Positions 33,532 through 41,718 of a stretch of DNA of 64,000 nt are shown piece by piece. This stretch comes from Anaerolineae bacterium. Lineage in GTDB: Bacteria; Chloroflexota; Anaerolineae; Promineifilales; Promineifilaceae. The stretch lies in NCBI GenBank assembly GCA_030425205.1, contig JAUIAP010000001.1, forward strand, positions 62,001 to 126,000, given 5' to 3'. Within the stretch, counting starts at the first letter, position 1, and every line of letters begins with the position of its first letter. Under the pieces are notes generated by a model. That model saw only the letters and a list, made by a program, of their open reading frames with translations, searched no databases and had not been told where the DNA came from. The translations under genes and the position numbers were made by a program.

Positions 33532-33560
33532 TTGGTTTCGGCCGATCCATATTCTACAAT
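33532..33560 (+). promoter_or_regulatory. rlmN promoter, predicted leaderless
   Basis: TTGGTT (33532-33537), 17-nt spacer that contains a TCGGCCGA (33538), and TACAAT (33555-33560). CCCCCC then leads straight into the ATG at 33567. Confidence 0.7.
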
Positions 33561-33566
33561 CCCCCC

Positions 33567-34595
33567 ATGCAGAATTTGTACGAGCTCACCCATGCTGACC
33601 TGACTGCCCGCTTTGCGCAGTGGGGATACAGTCACTATTTTGTCGATCTTGTTTGGCATGCGCTCTATCGGCAGCGCGTGCAGACGTGGGCAGAAATGGT
33701 GGATGTGCGGCGTGATGTACTAGAAAAGCTGCAAGCTGAATTTACGCTGCCGCAACCCGTTGTCCAAATCGCGCAAAAAAGCAGCGATGGTTATACACGC
33801 AAATTTCTCCTTGCGCCCAACGGGGCACCGATTGAAACGGTGATTATGCAATTCAAGGGTCGCTACACAGCGTGCGTCAGTTCACAGGTTGGTTGCGCGA
33901 TGGGTTGCATCTTTTGCGCGACGGGGCAGATGGGGTACACGCGCAACCTATCAGCGGGTGAAATCGTTACCCAAGTGCTACACGTGCAGCGTGTGCTTGA
34001 AGCACAGGGAGAGACGCTGCGCAATATCGTGCTGATGGGGATGGGCGAGCCGCTCCATAACTACGATAACGTCATTCGCGCCATCGACATCATCACTGAC
34101 CACAAAGGGCTAGCCATCGCCACAAAGCATATTACGTTGAGTACGGTCGGGCTGCCCCACAAAATCCGTCAGTTGGCCGATGAAGGGCATAGCTTTCGGT
34201 TGGCCGTTTCGCTGCATGGTGCAACCAACGCTGTACGCCAAGCGCTTGTCCCTGTCGCCAACGCATGGACGTTGGAAAAGGTGATGGAGGCATGTCGCTA
34301 CTATGTCGAAAAGCGGCAAAGACGGATATTTTTTGAGTGGGCGTTGATTGCGGGTGAGAATGATTCGGCCGAAAATGCCCATGCCGTCGGCCGACTCCTG
34401 CACGATATCGACTGCACGCTCAACGTCATTCCGCTTAACCCCACCAACGGATACGGCGGCGCACCGAGCGATCACGCCGCCGTCCACCGCTTTCGCGACA
34501 TCCTACACAACGAATACGGCATCCGCTGCACCATTCGACAGCGACGCGGCATCGATATTGCGGCTGGGTGTGGGCAGTTAGCAATCACGGTGTAA
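33567..34595 (+). CDS. rlmN: 23S rRNA/tRNA (adenine-C2)-methyltransferase RlmN
   Basis: Radical-SAM enzyme methylating A2503 of 23S rRNA and A37 of some tRNAs. 342 residues. The cluster motif is GCAMGCIFCATG (CxxxCxxC); VSSQVGC precedes it, LMGMGEPLHNYDN and RLAVSLHGA follow, and the second methyl-carrying Cys is in IAAGCGQL near the C-terminus. All catalytic Cys are present. Chosen ATG at 33567 (MQNLYELTHADL) lies 6 nt after a -10 box, so the mRNA should be leaderless. Two TCGGCCGA copies 22 bp apart (34365, 34387). Confidence 0.95.
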   Translation: MQNLYELTHADLTARFAQWGYSHYFVDLVWHALYRQRVQTWAEMVDVRRDVLEKLQAEFTLPQPVVQIAQKSSDGYTRKFLLAPNGAPIETVIMQFKGRYTACVSSQVGCAMGCIFCATGQMGYTRNLSAGEIVTQVLHVQRVLEAQGETLRNIVLMGMGEPLHNYDNVIRAIDIITDHKGLAIATKHITLSTVGLPHKIRQLADEGHSFRLAVSLHGATNAVRQALVPVANAWTLEKVMEACRYYVEKRQRRIFFEWALIAGENDSAENAHAVGRLLHDIDCTLNVIPLNPTNGYGGAPSDHAAVHRFRDILHNEYGIRCTIRQRRGIDIAAGCGQLAITV

Positions 34596-34628
34596 ACCAA
34601 TTAGCTCGTAAACTGTATCTATTCACGG

Positions 34629-34657
34629 TTGGCAACAGATTCCGACCTACATATAAT
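34629..34657 (+). promoter_or_regulatory. Promoter of the degenerate response regulator, predicted leaderless
   Basis: TTGGCA (34629-34634), 17-nt spacer, TATAAT (34652-34657), then 5 nt to the ATG at 34663. Best promoter match in the window for a leaderless transcript. Confidence 0.82.
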
Positions 34658-34662
34658 GCCCT

Positions 34663-35337
34663 ATGGTCAGTCGTTCAATCTTAATCATGCAGGGCAAGCG
34701 CGTTGAAGTTCCCTCTCTTGCACCAGCAATCGAACAAGCCGGTTATAACGTAATGGTCGCCAACACGGGTGATCAGGCGTTGGCGCTTAGCAAACCGATG
34801 CTGCTTATCTTTGACACGCGCGGAATGCGTTCATCAGGATCACGCACCTGCCGCCGCTTGGCAAAAGCATGGGACGAGTTACCTGTAATCCACTGTCGCG
34901 CGGCGACGGTCAAGCTGGATGAATCGGCCGCTGCGACCGTCTATCTCGTAGAACCATTTACCGCGCGCAAAGTTCTCAATCGCATTAAAAAACTGCTCCC
35001 CGCGCGAGATTCGGCCGATCAAATTCATCAGTTTGGCGACATCACGCTCTACACAGGTAAGCGCACCGTTTATGTCAATGGCTTAGGCGAAAGTTCTGTC
35101 ACTCCCAAGTTGATTGGATTGTTGCAATCACTGATGAAACATCCCAATCAAACGGTGACTCGCGAACAGCTTATCGAGTGGGTTTGGAACACCACCTACA
35201 CAGGCGATACACGCACGCTCGATGTTCACATTCGCTGGTTGCGTGAGAAAATTGAAGAAGATGCCAGCGAGCCGAAACGACTGATCACCGTGCGCGGCGT
35301 CGGCTATCAGCTCGTTTCCAATACTCCAGCAGCGTAG
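34663..35337 (+). CDS. Winged-helix regulator with degenerate receiver domain
   Basis: 224 residues laid out like an OmpR-type response regulator, but the receiver is decayed: the acidic pair is replaced by QGKR after ILIM, and the conserved Lys is Glu97 in LVEPF. Asp51 in LLIFDTRG remains, but without Mg-binding acids and Lys, phosphorylation is unlikely. The winged-helix domain (about 120-224) is normal: VTREQLIEWVWN, TRTLDVHIRWLREKI and TVRGVGYQL. It probably binds DNA without a phosphorylation switch or responds to another signal. No kinase adjacent. Two near TCGGCC sites and one full copy at 35011. Confidence 0.85.
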   Translation: MVSRSILIMQGKRVEVPSLAPAIEQAGYNVMVANTGDQALALSKPMLLIFDTRGMRSSGSRTCRRLAKAWDELPVIHCRAATVKLDESAAATVYLVEPFTARKVLNRIKKLLPARDSADQIHQFGDITLYTGKRTVYVNGLGESSVTPKLIGLLQSLMKHPNQTVTREQLIEWVWNTTYTGDTRTLDVHIRWLREKIEEDASEPKRLITVRGVGYQLVSNTPAA

Positions 35338-35374
35338 CGTTCTACTTTTCCTAGCTTCCTCTTCCACATCACGT

Positions 35375-35380
35375 CATACT
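35375..35380 (+). promoter_or_regulatory. Possible -10 box of the EamA transporter gene
   Basis: CATACT (35375-35380) ends 6 nt before the ATG at 35387. No ribosome binding site is visible and the -35 is weak, so this is a tentative leaderless promoter. Confidence 0.4.
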
Positions 35381-35386
35381 CCCGTC

Positions 35387-36244
35387 ATGCACTCCCCCAA
35401 GATGACGGCTGCCCTTGTTGTTCTGCTAACGGTCGATAGTTTACACTTTGTTTTCGGCCGAATTTTCGCCCCCCTCGTCTCCCCATTTGTCTCAGCCTTT
35501 TTTGTTCTCGGCATCGCCGCGCTCGAAATTGGCATCTATCTGGCCATCCGCCGCAAAATTGATCTGCACCTCCTGCGTAAACATTTCAAATTCTTCGCCA
35601 CGATTGGCGCACTCGTCGCATCAGCGACGGTATTTAGCTACACGGCTGTCACCTATATTGATGCGGGAACCGCCTCGCTCCTCTCGCGTTTTTCTACTGT
35701 AATCACGTTGGCATTGAGTTATTTTTGGCTACGCGAAGAGCTCACGCGCAAGGAGTGGATCGGCGCAGCTATCAGCGTTATCGGCGCATTTATTATTAGC
35801 TTTCAGCCCAGTGACGTATTGCGTATTGGCTCGCTGTTCATCTTGGCTTCCATCGTCGCCTATTCGCTGCACATCGCCGTCGTCAAACGCTATGGCGACG
35901 ACATCGAGTTCGGCAACTTCTTTCTCTATCGCGTCAGCATGACCGCGCTCTTCCTTGCTCTATTTCTGGGCATAAGTGGCGAGGTTGCCCTTCCTCCGAC
36001 AGCCAACGTGTGGTTGCTTCTCACAATCGCGGCCACCGTCGATGTCATCATTAGTCGCACCCTCTACTATTGGGTTCTGCGCCAAATGACGCTCGGCACA
36101 CACACGATTCTGTTAACCCTCAGCCCCTTCATCACCGTCATCTGGTCGTTTATCTTATTTGCGGAAATCCCAACGCCGCAAGCACTGATCGGCGGGGTCA
36201 TCGTCACAGCAGGGGTCTTACTTGTCACAAGGCAAAAAAAATAG
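35387..36244 (+). CDS. EamA/DMT-family transporter
   Basis: 285 residues, almost entirely hydrophobic, with about ten membrane helices in two EamA halves (e.g. FKFFATIGALVASATVFSYT with AVTYIDAGTASLLSRFSTVI in the first, LGTHTILLTLSPFITVIWSF in the second). The pattern YTAVTYIDAGTASLL matches the drug/metabolite exporter superfamily, which moves amino acids, nucleotides or sugars. Substrate unknown. The stop codon TAG is inside the hairpin that terminates the convergent gene. Start MHSPKMTAAL at 35387. One TCGGCCGA near the start. Confidence 0.88.
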   Translation: MHSPKMTAALVVLLTVDSLHFVFGRIFAPLVSPFVSAFFVLGIAALEIGIYLAIRRKIDLHLLRKHFKFFATIGALVASATVFSYTAVTYIDAGTASLLSRFSTVITLALSYFWLREELTRKEWIGAAISVIGAFIISFQPSDVLRIGSLFILASIVAYSLHIAVVKRYGDDIEFGNFFLYRVSMTALFLALFLGISGEVALPPTANVWLLLTIAATVDVIISRTLYYWVLRQMTLGTHTILLTLSPFITVIWSFILFAEIPTPQALIGGVIVTAGVLLVTRQKK

Positions 36245-36261
36245 CCGCAATATGCGGCTAT
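36234..36261 (-). terminator. Terminator of the YugP-like gene overlapping the EamA stop
   Basis: ATAGCCGCA (36241-36249) pairs with TGCGGCTAT (36253-36261), 3-nt loop; on the minus strand it is followed by T8 (36241-36234). Confidence 0.88.
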
Positions 36262-36292
36262 CATTGTCTTGCGAACTTTCGTCCGACGTGTG

Positions 36293-36991
36293 TTAGTCAC
36301 GTCGTCCCATCAGCAAAAATGCGTAGTAGGCGAGTGTGCTAAGTGCCTGAATTGCGGCGGCGACATACGTGAGCGCAGCGGCATTCAACACCTTGTTGAC
36401 ACCCCCCATCTCATTCTTGCTCAAGATATTTTCCTTGACTAACAACGCTTTCGCACGCTTGCTTGCATCAAATTCGACGGGCAGCGTAACGAGCGCAAAT
36501 GCGGCCGATGCACCGAACAAAATCACACCAACCCACGCAACCGTAATTCCCAAGCTGCTCAAGCTGCTCAAGAAGTAGCCCGCCATGAAGAGAATCGGGC
36601 CAAGCATACTGCCGATGCGCACCGATGGAACCATCGCCGAGCGCAACCCCAATGGGGCATAATTTTTTGCATCTTGCAGCGCATGTCCCATCTCATGGGC
36701 CGCGATACCAGCAGCGGCAACGCTCGGTGAGCTATAGGTCGCATCGCTCAGACGCAATGTCTTTGAGCTGGGGTCATAGTGATCGGTCAAATTTCCAGCA
36801 ACGCGCTCAACCTGGACGTCAAACAGACCATACGCATCGAGTAGATGACGCGCCACCTGCGCGCCCGTCACATTGCGCTCAGTGCGAACTTTTGCATACT
36901 TGTTAAAATTGCTCTTGACGCGAAATTGCGCCCACATTCCAAGCAGCATTGCGGGCAGGGCAAAAAGCAAGTACATTGGGTTAAAAAACAT
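36293..36991 (-). CDS. Zinc metallopeptidase, YugP family
   Basis: 232 residues. N-terminal membrane helix (MYLLFALPAMLLGMWAQF), then the zinc-binding AAHEMGHALQDAKNY (HExxH type) and, further on, the Glu ligand region LPVEFDASKRA. Three additional hydrophobic segments lie around residues 130-230. This is the neutral zinc metallopeptidase family YugP (M48-like), a membrane protease of unknown substrate. ATG at 36991 has GGAG-like TGGAGAAATG upstream. The regulator-binding region is not obvious. No TCGGCCGA; one GCGGCCGA near-miss. Confidence 0.9.
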   Translation of the reverse strand: MFFNPMYLLFALPAMLLGMWAQFRVKSNFNKYAKVRTERNVTGAQVARHLLDAYGLFDVQVERVAGNLTDHYDPSSKTLRLSDATYSSPSVAAAGIAAHEMGHALQDAKNYAPLGLRSAMVPSVRIGSMLGPILFMAGYFLSSLSSLGITVAWVGVILFGASAAFALVTLPVEFDASKRAKALLVKENILSKNEMGGVNKVLNAAALTYVAAAIQALSTLAYYAFLLMGRRD

Positions 36992-37149
36992 TTCATTTCT
37001 CCATTGAAAGCACGGAAATGATTCCGTGTTATAACTAAATCTCAGTACGTGGTAACCCCACGATAGTTGTTATTATACGGTAAATTCGTATGAAATTTAT
37101 GGGTGAGTTGTAAAATATCTGTTGCGCTCGCCCCACAGAATGAATTCAC

Positions 37150-37177
37150 TTGCAACTTGCAACTCGCAACTTGCAAC
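37150..37177 (+). repeat. Four tandem TTGCAAC heptamers
   Basis: TTGCAAC is repeated four times in a row (37150-37177); the third unit is TCGCAAC. It lies directly upstream of the sulfotransferase-like start codon at 37184. This is a direct-repeat member of the heptamer family also seen at 245, 21590, 41656 and 57655. Confidence 0.85.
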
Positions 37178-37183
37178 CAAAAA

Positions 37184-37780
37184 ATGTTCCGCAATCTATT
37201 TAGACGCAAACCACAATTTATTACGGTCGTTTCTGGCCTGCCTCGTTCGGGGACTTCGATGATGATGAAAATGCTAGAGGCGGGGGGGATTCCACCTGTG
37301 CAGGATGGTGTGAGATCGGCCGATAGTGATAACCCACGTGGCTATTATGAGTTTGAGCGTGTCAAACAGCTTGATAAAGGGGACACCGCATGGCTTCCCG
37401 ATGCACGTGGAAAATCGGTCAAAGTCATCTCTGCTCTCCTGCAACATCTGCCCAGCGATTATGAATATCGCATCTTGTTTATGCGCCGCAATTTGGCAGA
37501 GGTTCTCGCATCACAGGAGAAAATGCTTGTCCATCGCGCTGCAGAAAAGACGGTCAGCGACGATAAGATGATGCAACTTTATCGCCAACATTTACAGCAG
37601 GTTGAGACATGGATTCGTCGTCAACCTAATATGCAGCTTTATGACGTTCCCTACCACGTGCTTGTGAAAGATCCGATGGCCCATCTGCCAAGTATCAACA
37701 CTTTTTTGGAAGGTCGCCTGAGTGTTTTGGCCGCCTCCAAAGTTGTTGATCCTGCGCTGTACCGCAATCGGAACCGCTAA
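37184..37780 (+). CDS. Sulfotransferase-like P-loop protein
   Basis: 198 residues. The N-terminal FITVVSGLPRSGTSMMMKML is a sulfotransferase 5'-phosphosulfate-binding loop, followed by NPRGYYEFERVKQL and a strand-helix YRILFMRRNLAEVLASQEKM, which fits the 3'-phosphate-binding region. This is the sulfotransferase_3-like group, often acting on carbohydrates or proteins; acceptor unknown. Open frame continues upstream to 37103, but that part encodes only the heptamer repeats, so the ATG at 37184 is used. A DUF5946 gene follows 9 nt later. One TCGGCCGA. Confidence 0.78.
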   Translation: MFRNLFRRKPQFITVVSGLPRSGTSMMMKMLEAGGIPPVQDGVRSADSDNPRGYYEFERVKQLDKGDTAWLPDARGKSVKVISALLQHLPSDYEYRILFMRRNLAEVLASQEKMLVHRAAEKTVSDDKMMQLYRQHLQQVETWIRRQPNMQLYDVPYHVLVKDPMAHLPSINTFLEGRLSVLAASKVVDPALYRNRNR

Positions 37781-37789
37781 GAAATAAGT

Positions 37790-38221
37790 ATGCCCTGCTT
37801 AATGTGTGGTGCGCGATTGTTCGGCGATGAAACGTGTGAAACGCTGTTCCATCGCTGTCTCGCGCTTGAATATGAACATCCAAGCGCATTTGGCGCCGTT
37901 CACCATTTGACCGTTCTCTGTTACATGTTACAGCACAATTTATATAGTCATGCTGTCTGGTTAGAGGGGCGGGCATTAATCGGCCGATTCCTTCGCAATG
38001 AAATCACCCCCACCGAACTGGTTAAACAAACCCACCAAACACGTGCCAGCATGAAGCGTGACGGACATGTGACAAAAGGGGCAAAATTGCCAACATTTCA
38101 GACGATCAGCTGGTCGTATACGATTGCTGACGTGCGACTGACAACGCCTAAACTTTACTGTGCAGATGTCGAGCAATGGGCACAGGCGGTCTTTGCCGAC
38201 ACAGCAGATGTCGTGGGTTGA
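37790..38221 (+). CDS. DUF5946 family protein
   Basis: 143 residues beginning MPCLMCGARLFGDETCETLF, a Cys-x2-Cys with a further Cys, followed by HPSAFGAVHHLTVLCYMLQH, a His-rich helix. These features mark the small uncharacterised family DUF5946; the CxxC and His residues could bind a metal, but no function is known. It sits 9 nt after the sulfotransferase-like gene and is probably co-expressed. It ends 39 nt from the convergent pstB gene, with a weak GATCGGG/CCCGATC inverted repeat between (38220-38253). One TCGGCCGA. Confidence 0.72.
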   Translation: MPCLMCGARLFGDETCETLFHRCLALEYEHPSAFGAVHHLTVLCYMLQHNLYSHAVWLEGRALIGRFLRNEITPTELVKQTHQTRASMKRDGHVTKGAKLPTFQTISWSYTIADVRLTTPKLYCADVEQWAQAVFADTADVVG

Positions 38222-38260
38222 TCGGGCAATAGTCGAAATTTGGCTCCCCGATCCGTGCCT

Positions 38261-39013
38261 TTAACCGCGCCGCCCCGTGATGTAGGATTCGGTCAACTCA
38301 TGCTGGGGATTGGTAAAAATGGTGTTTGTGTCACTGAATTCAACCAATTCACCGAGCCAGAAAAAGCCCGTATAGTCAGAGGCACGCGCCGCTTGTTGCA
38401 TACTGTGGGTGACGATGACGATGGTGTAATCGGCCGATAATGTGCGCATCAACTCCTCAACCCGCAATGTCGCAATGGGGTCGAGCGCAGAACACGGCTC
38501 ATCCATCAAGATCACCTCTGGCTTAACCGCAATCGTGCGGGCGATACACAGGCGTTGCTGCTGACCGGGATTGAGTGATAATGCGGGAGAATTAAGTTTG
38601 TCTTTGACCTCATCCCACAGCCCAACCGCTTCCAAGCTGCTTTCAACCACTTCCTCGACATTTTTCCAGCCCAAAATACGTGGGCCATACGCCGCGTTAT
38701 TGTAGATGCTCTGGGGAAAGGGGTTGGGCTTCTGGAAGACCATGCCGATCTTTTGGCGCAAATCGACCACATCGACGGTGGGTGCGTAAATATCGGCCGA
38801 ATCAAGCAACACCTGTCCCTCAACCCGCGTTCCCGCAATTGTGTCATTCATCCGATTGAGCACACGCAGAAAGGTCGATTTTCCACAGCCAGATGGCCCT
38901 ATCAGGGCCGTGATTTTATTGGTGTTGACAGCGATGTTGATCTTCTTGAGTGCCTGAAACTCGCCGTAAAAAAAGTCGAGGTTTTGAACGTGAATTTTGA
39001 TCGTTTCTTCCAT
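38261..39013 (-). CDS. pstB: Phosphate ABC transporter ATP-binding protein, signature-degenerate copy
   Basis: 250 residues, ATPase of the PstSCAB phosphate importer. Walker [10 protein letters not shown] (39-47), Q-loop Gln94 in VFQKPNPFP, Walker [13 protein letters not shown] with catalytic Glu172, and H-loop His203 are intact. The ABC signature, LSGGQ in PstB proteins, reads LNPGQ here (147-151). In an ABC dimer the signature completes the partner's ATP site, so this copy can supply a good core but a poor signature. Its ATG overlaps the stop of the other pstB (TAATG). Last gene of the operon. Two TCGGCCGA copies. Confidence 0.93.
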   Translation of the reverse strand: MEETIKIHVQNLDFFYGEFQALKKINIAVNTNKITALIGPSGCGKSTFLRVLNRMNDTIAGTRVEGQVLLDSADIYAPTVDVVDLRQKIGMVFQKPNPFPQSIYNNAAYGPRILGWKNVEEVVESSLEAVGLWDEVKDKLNSPALSLNPGQQQRLCIARTIAVKPEVILMDEPCSALDPIATLRVEELMRTLSADYTIVIVTHSMQQAARASDYTGFFWLGELVEFSDTNTIFTNPQHELTESYITGRRG

Positions 39014-39774
39014 TACCCAAACCGTCCCGTGATGTAATCTTCTGTCTGTCTCTTTGCTGGATTGAGAAACATGCGATCCCGCTCGCCCACTTCGATCAGT
39101 TCGCCATCGAGCATGAACGCCGCGCGATCAGCGACGCGAGCGGCTTGCTGAACGCTGTGCGGAACCATAATGATGGTGTATTTTTGTTTCAATTGATTGA
39201 GCGATTCCTCAACAATTGCGGTCGAAATAGGGTCAAGGCCAGAAGTTGGATTGTCGAGCAGAATCACCTCTGGCTCAAGTGCCAAACTGCGGGCGAGACA
39301 GAGTCGCTGTTTCTGACCGCCGGAGAGCGCAAAGGCCGATGTGTCCAATCGATCTTTGACCTCATCCCACAGTGCCGCCTGCTCCAAGCTGATCTGCACA
39401 CGCTTTTCCATCTCTGCCTGACTATGGCGACCCGCCATCCGCAATCCATAGGTGAGATTGTCGAAGATACTGCCCGGCAAGGGGGTCGGCACGGCAAACA
39501 CCATGCTGATGCGGCGGCGCAAAACGGTGAGGTTCACAGATCGGCCGAAAACCGAATCCCCGTTAAACAAAATATCGCCGCTGCGCGTACTGCCATGCGT
39601 CAGATCAGACAAGCGGTTCATCAAGCGCAAGAGCGTCGTTTTGCCGCTGCGTGACGGACCAAACAGCACAAATAACTCGTTTGGCTGAATCGCCAAATCG
39701 ATCCCTTTCAACGCTTCAATGCCGTCTGAAAAGGTATAAGATAAATTTTGAATCGAAAGTTTTGGTTCAACCAT
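39013..39774 (-). CDS. pstB: Phosphate ABC transporter ATP-binding protein, core-degenerate copy
   Basis: 253 residues, PstB-like. Walker [10 protein letters not shown] (39-47) and the signature LSGGQ (150-154) are good, but the Q-loop Gln is Ala94 (VFAVPTPLP) and the Walker B Glu is Asn175 ([12 protein letters not shown]); His206 is kept. The codons are GCC and AAT in the sequence, not ambiguous. Loss of both Q-loop and catalytic Glu predicts almost no hydrolysis at its own site. The defects complement those of the adjacent pstB, as in asymmetric ABC heterodimers. 15 nt after pstA. One TCGGCCGA. Confidence 0.9.
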   Translation of the reverse strand: MVEPKLSIQNLSYTFSDGIEALKGIDLAIQPNELFVLFGPSRSGKTTLLRLMNRLSDLTHGSTRSGDILFNGDSVFGRSVNLTVLRRRISMVFAVPTPLPGSIFDNLTYGLRMAGRHSQAEMEKRVQISLEQAALWDEVKDRLDTSAFALSGGQKQRLCLARSLALEPEVILLDNPTSGLDPISTAIVEESLNQLKQKYTIIMVPHSVQQAARVADRAAFMLDGELIEVGERDRMFLNPAKRQTEDYITGRFG

Positions 39775-39789
39775 TTAAGAACGTTGCGC

Positions 39790-40635
39790 CTACCATTCCC
39801 GTCGCCGTCGCATCGACGTGCGAATGGTGGCCGCAATGGCGGTTAAAATTAGAACAAGCATCAACAAGGTCAATGCAGTGCCGTATTGAATTTCGAGCGG
39901 CATTCCGGGAACCTGTGTGGAAATCACGTAGAGATGATAGGGCAATGCCATCGACTGATCGAAAATCGACTTGGGTAACTCTGGCAAAAAGAATGCAGCC
40001 ACCGTGAACAGAATCGGCGCGGTTTCCCCTGCGGCACGGCTCAGCCCCAAAATTACGCCCGTGATAATGCCGGGCAGTGCATTTGGCAACACCTGATGGC
40101 GAATCGTTTGCCAGCGTGTTGCGCCAAGACTGAGGCTAACGGTGCGAAACTCCTGCGGGACGCTTAAGATCGCCTCTTCTGCCGTACTGATAACGATTGG
40201 CAATGTCAAAATGCCGAGCGTCAACGCGCCCGCGATAATTGATGTGCCGAATTCCAAAAACAGCACGAATGCACCCAACCCAAACAGTCCATAGACAATC
40301 GATGGAATTCCCGCCAAATTAACGATTGCCAAGCGCACCTGCCGCGTGACCCAGTTATCGCTGGCATATTCTGCCAAGTAGATGGCCGCTGCAATCCCCA
40401 GTGGCATGGCAAAGATGGCCGTTCCAAATGTTAAGATCAGGGTTCCCAGTAAGGCTGGCCAAATGCCGCCTTCTGTCATGCCGTTGCGGGGTGGCGCGGT
40501 GATAAATTCGATGCTCAACGCCCCCATCCCTTGCCAAATCACATAGAGGATCACCAACAAAATGGGTACAACGACGATAAATGCCGCGAGTGTGAGGAGG
40601 CGTGTCGCCCAAACGTCTGTCTGTTGCCGATTCAT
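39790..40635 (-). CDS. pstA: Phosphate ABC transporter permease PstA
   Basis: 281 residues with about six membrane helices. GIWPALLGTLILTFGTAIFA, IPLGIAAAIYLAEYA-like PLGIAAAIYLAEYASDN and SIVYGLFGLGAFVLF are the PstA/PstC core, and the EAA loop for ATPase contact is VPQEFRTVSLSLGATRWQTI. C-terminal RTSMRRRREW is cytoplasmic. The start codon overlaps the pstC stop by 4 nt (ATGA). Contains no TCGGCCGA, part of a 3-kb gap in the palindrome's distribution. Confidence 0.95.
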   Translation of the reverse strand: MNRQQTDVWATRLLTLAAFIVVVPILLVILYVIWQGMGALSIEFITAPPRNGMTEGGIWPALLGTLILTFGTAIFAMPLGIAAAIYLAEYASDNWVTRQVRLAIVNLAGIPSIVYGLFGLGAFVLFLEFGTSIIAGALTLGILTLPIVISTAEEAILSVPQEFRTVSLSLGATRWQTIRHQVLPNALPGIITGVILGLSRAAGETAPILFTVAAFFLPELPKSIFDQSMALPYHLYVISTQVPGMPLEIQYGTALTLLMLVLILTAIAATIRTSMRRRREW

Positions 40636-41579
40636 ACCGATCCTCCCGCACGCCGCTTTGTGCCAACAAAACGCGCCGCAATCGAGTTCAGCACAAACGT
40701 AATAACAAAGAGCATGATGCCAATCGCAAAGAGAACGCTGTAATGTTCACTGCCATTGGCGACTTCGCCCATCTCGGCCGCAATCGTCGCCGTCATCGTC
40801 CGCACGGGCTGGAAAAACGCACCAAACCCAAGTTCGGGGATATTGGCCGCGTTGCCTGTGACCATCATGACGGCCATCGTCTCACCAATCGCGCGACCGA
40901 CACCCAACATCACGGCGGTGACAATGCCAGAGCGTGCGGCGGGCAGCACTACGCGCCAAGTCGTCTGCCAGCGCGTCGCGCCAATCGCCAACGAGCCATC
41001 CCGATACGACTTTGGCACAGCATAGAGCGCATCTTCTGAAATACTGATGATGGTCGGCAGTGCCATGTATGCGAGAATGAGTGACCCCGTGAACGCCGTT
41101 AGCCCCGTCGGTGCGCCCATCCGCTGTACAAGTGGTGCCAATACAACCCAGCCGAGAAAACCTAATACGATGGATGGAATTCCGGCCAACACTTCAATAA
41201 ACGGCTTGAGCAGCTCGCGTTGTCGCTGGGGGGCAATTTCACCCAAATAGATCGCCGTTGTCAAGCCGAGCGGCACGGCAATGCTAATCGCGCCAATCGT
41301 CACGATCATCGATCCAGCCAAGAGCGACAACATGCCATATTGACCCTCAATTGGATACCAGCGGCGCGTCAACAGACTAGAGAGGCCAATATCACGAAAC
41401 GTGGGCAATCCTTCACGCAGCAGAAAAATAAAAATCAGAGCGATAATAAAGATGGCAGACAGCCCTGCAACGCGAATCAGACTCTCAATCAGAAACTCTT
41501 TCCAATTGAAGTCTGATCCACCTTCCTGAATCGACTGTCTGCGTCGTACTTTTGTATTAGGTAGTTGGGTTGTAGTCAT
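40632..41579 (-). CDS. pstC: Phosphate ABC transporter permease PstC
   Basis: 315 residues. N-terminal polar segment, then six helices (SAIFIIALIFIFLLREGLPT first). AVPLGLTTAIYLGEIAPQRQ and GIPSIVLGFLGWVVLAPLV are PstC signatures; the EAA loop is VPKSYRDGSLAIGATRWQTT. With PstA it forms the phosphate channel. An upstream in-frame start at 41609 exists; ATG at 41579 gives the better N-terminus MTTTQLPNTK. No Shine-Dalgarno; a short GCGGG/CCCGC hairpin lies just upstream. No TCGGCCGA. Confidence 0.95.
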   Translation of the reverse strand: MTTTQLPNTKVRRRQSIQEGGSDFNWKEFLIESLIRVAGLSAIFIIALIFIFLLREGLPTFRDIGLSSLLTRRWYPIEGQYGMLSLLAGSMIVTIGAISIAVPLGLTTAIYLGEIAPQRQRELLKPFIEVLAGIPSIVLGFLGWVVLAPLVQRMGAPTGLTAFTGSLILAYMALPTIISISEDALYAVPKSYRDGSLAIGATRWQTTWRVVLPAARSGIVTAVMLGVGRAIGETMAVMMVTGNAANIPELGFGAFFQPVRTMTATIAAEMGEVANGSEHYSVLFAIGIMLFVITFVLNSIAARFVGTKRRAGGSV

Positions 41580-41591
41580 AAAAGTAAGTTT

Positions 41592-41700
41592 GCGGGTTTC
41601 GCCCGCCAAATTTGTGAGTTAACCGCGTGGCGTAGTGGATGCAGTATCGTGCGTGGTGCGTATTTGGCGAACATGACGCACCCTGTAACACGTAATCCAC
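41592..41700. repeat. Hairpins and GTGCGTG heptamers between pstS and pstC
   Basis: GCGGG/CCCGC (41592-41596, 41602-41606) is followed by a larger interrupted inverted repeat: GTGGAT (41635-41640) with ATCCAC (41695-41700), and GTGCGT (41656-41661) with ACGCAC (41676-41681). The words GTGCGTG and GTGCGTA repeat the heptamer at 245. It may lower expression of permease relative to the binding protein, a common operon feature. Confidence 0.5.
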
Positions 41701-41718
41701 TCAAAATTCGCATAAGCC

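Noticed and set aside
37150..37177. CRISPR array
   Set aside because: The repeats are 7 nt, directly tandem without spacers, and no cas gene is present.
38220..38253. Terminator between DUF5946 and pstB genes
   Set aside because: Only 7 bp with a 20-nt loop and no T-run on either side.
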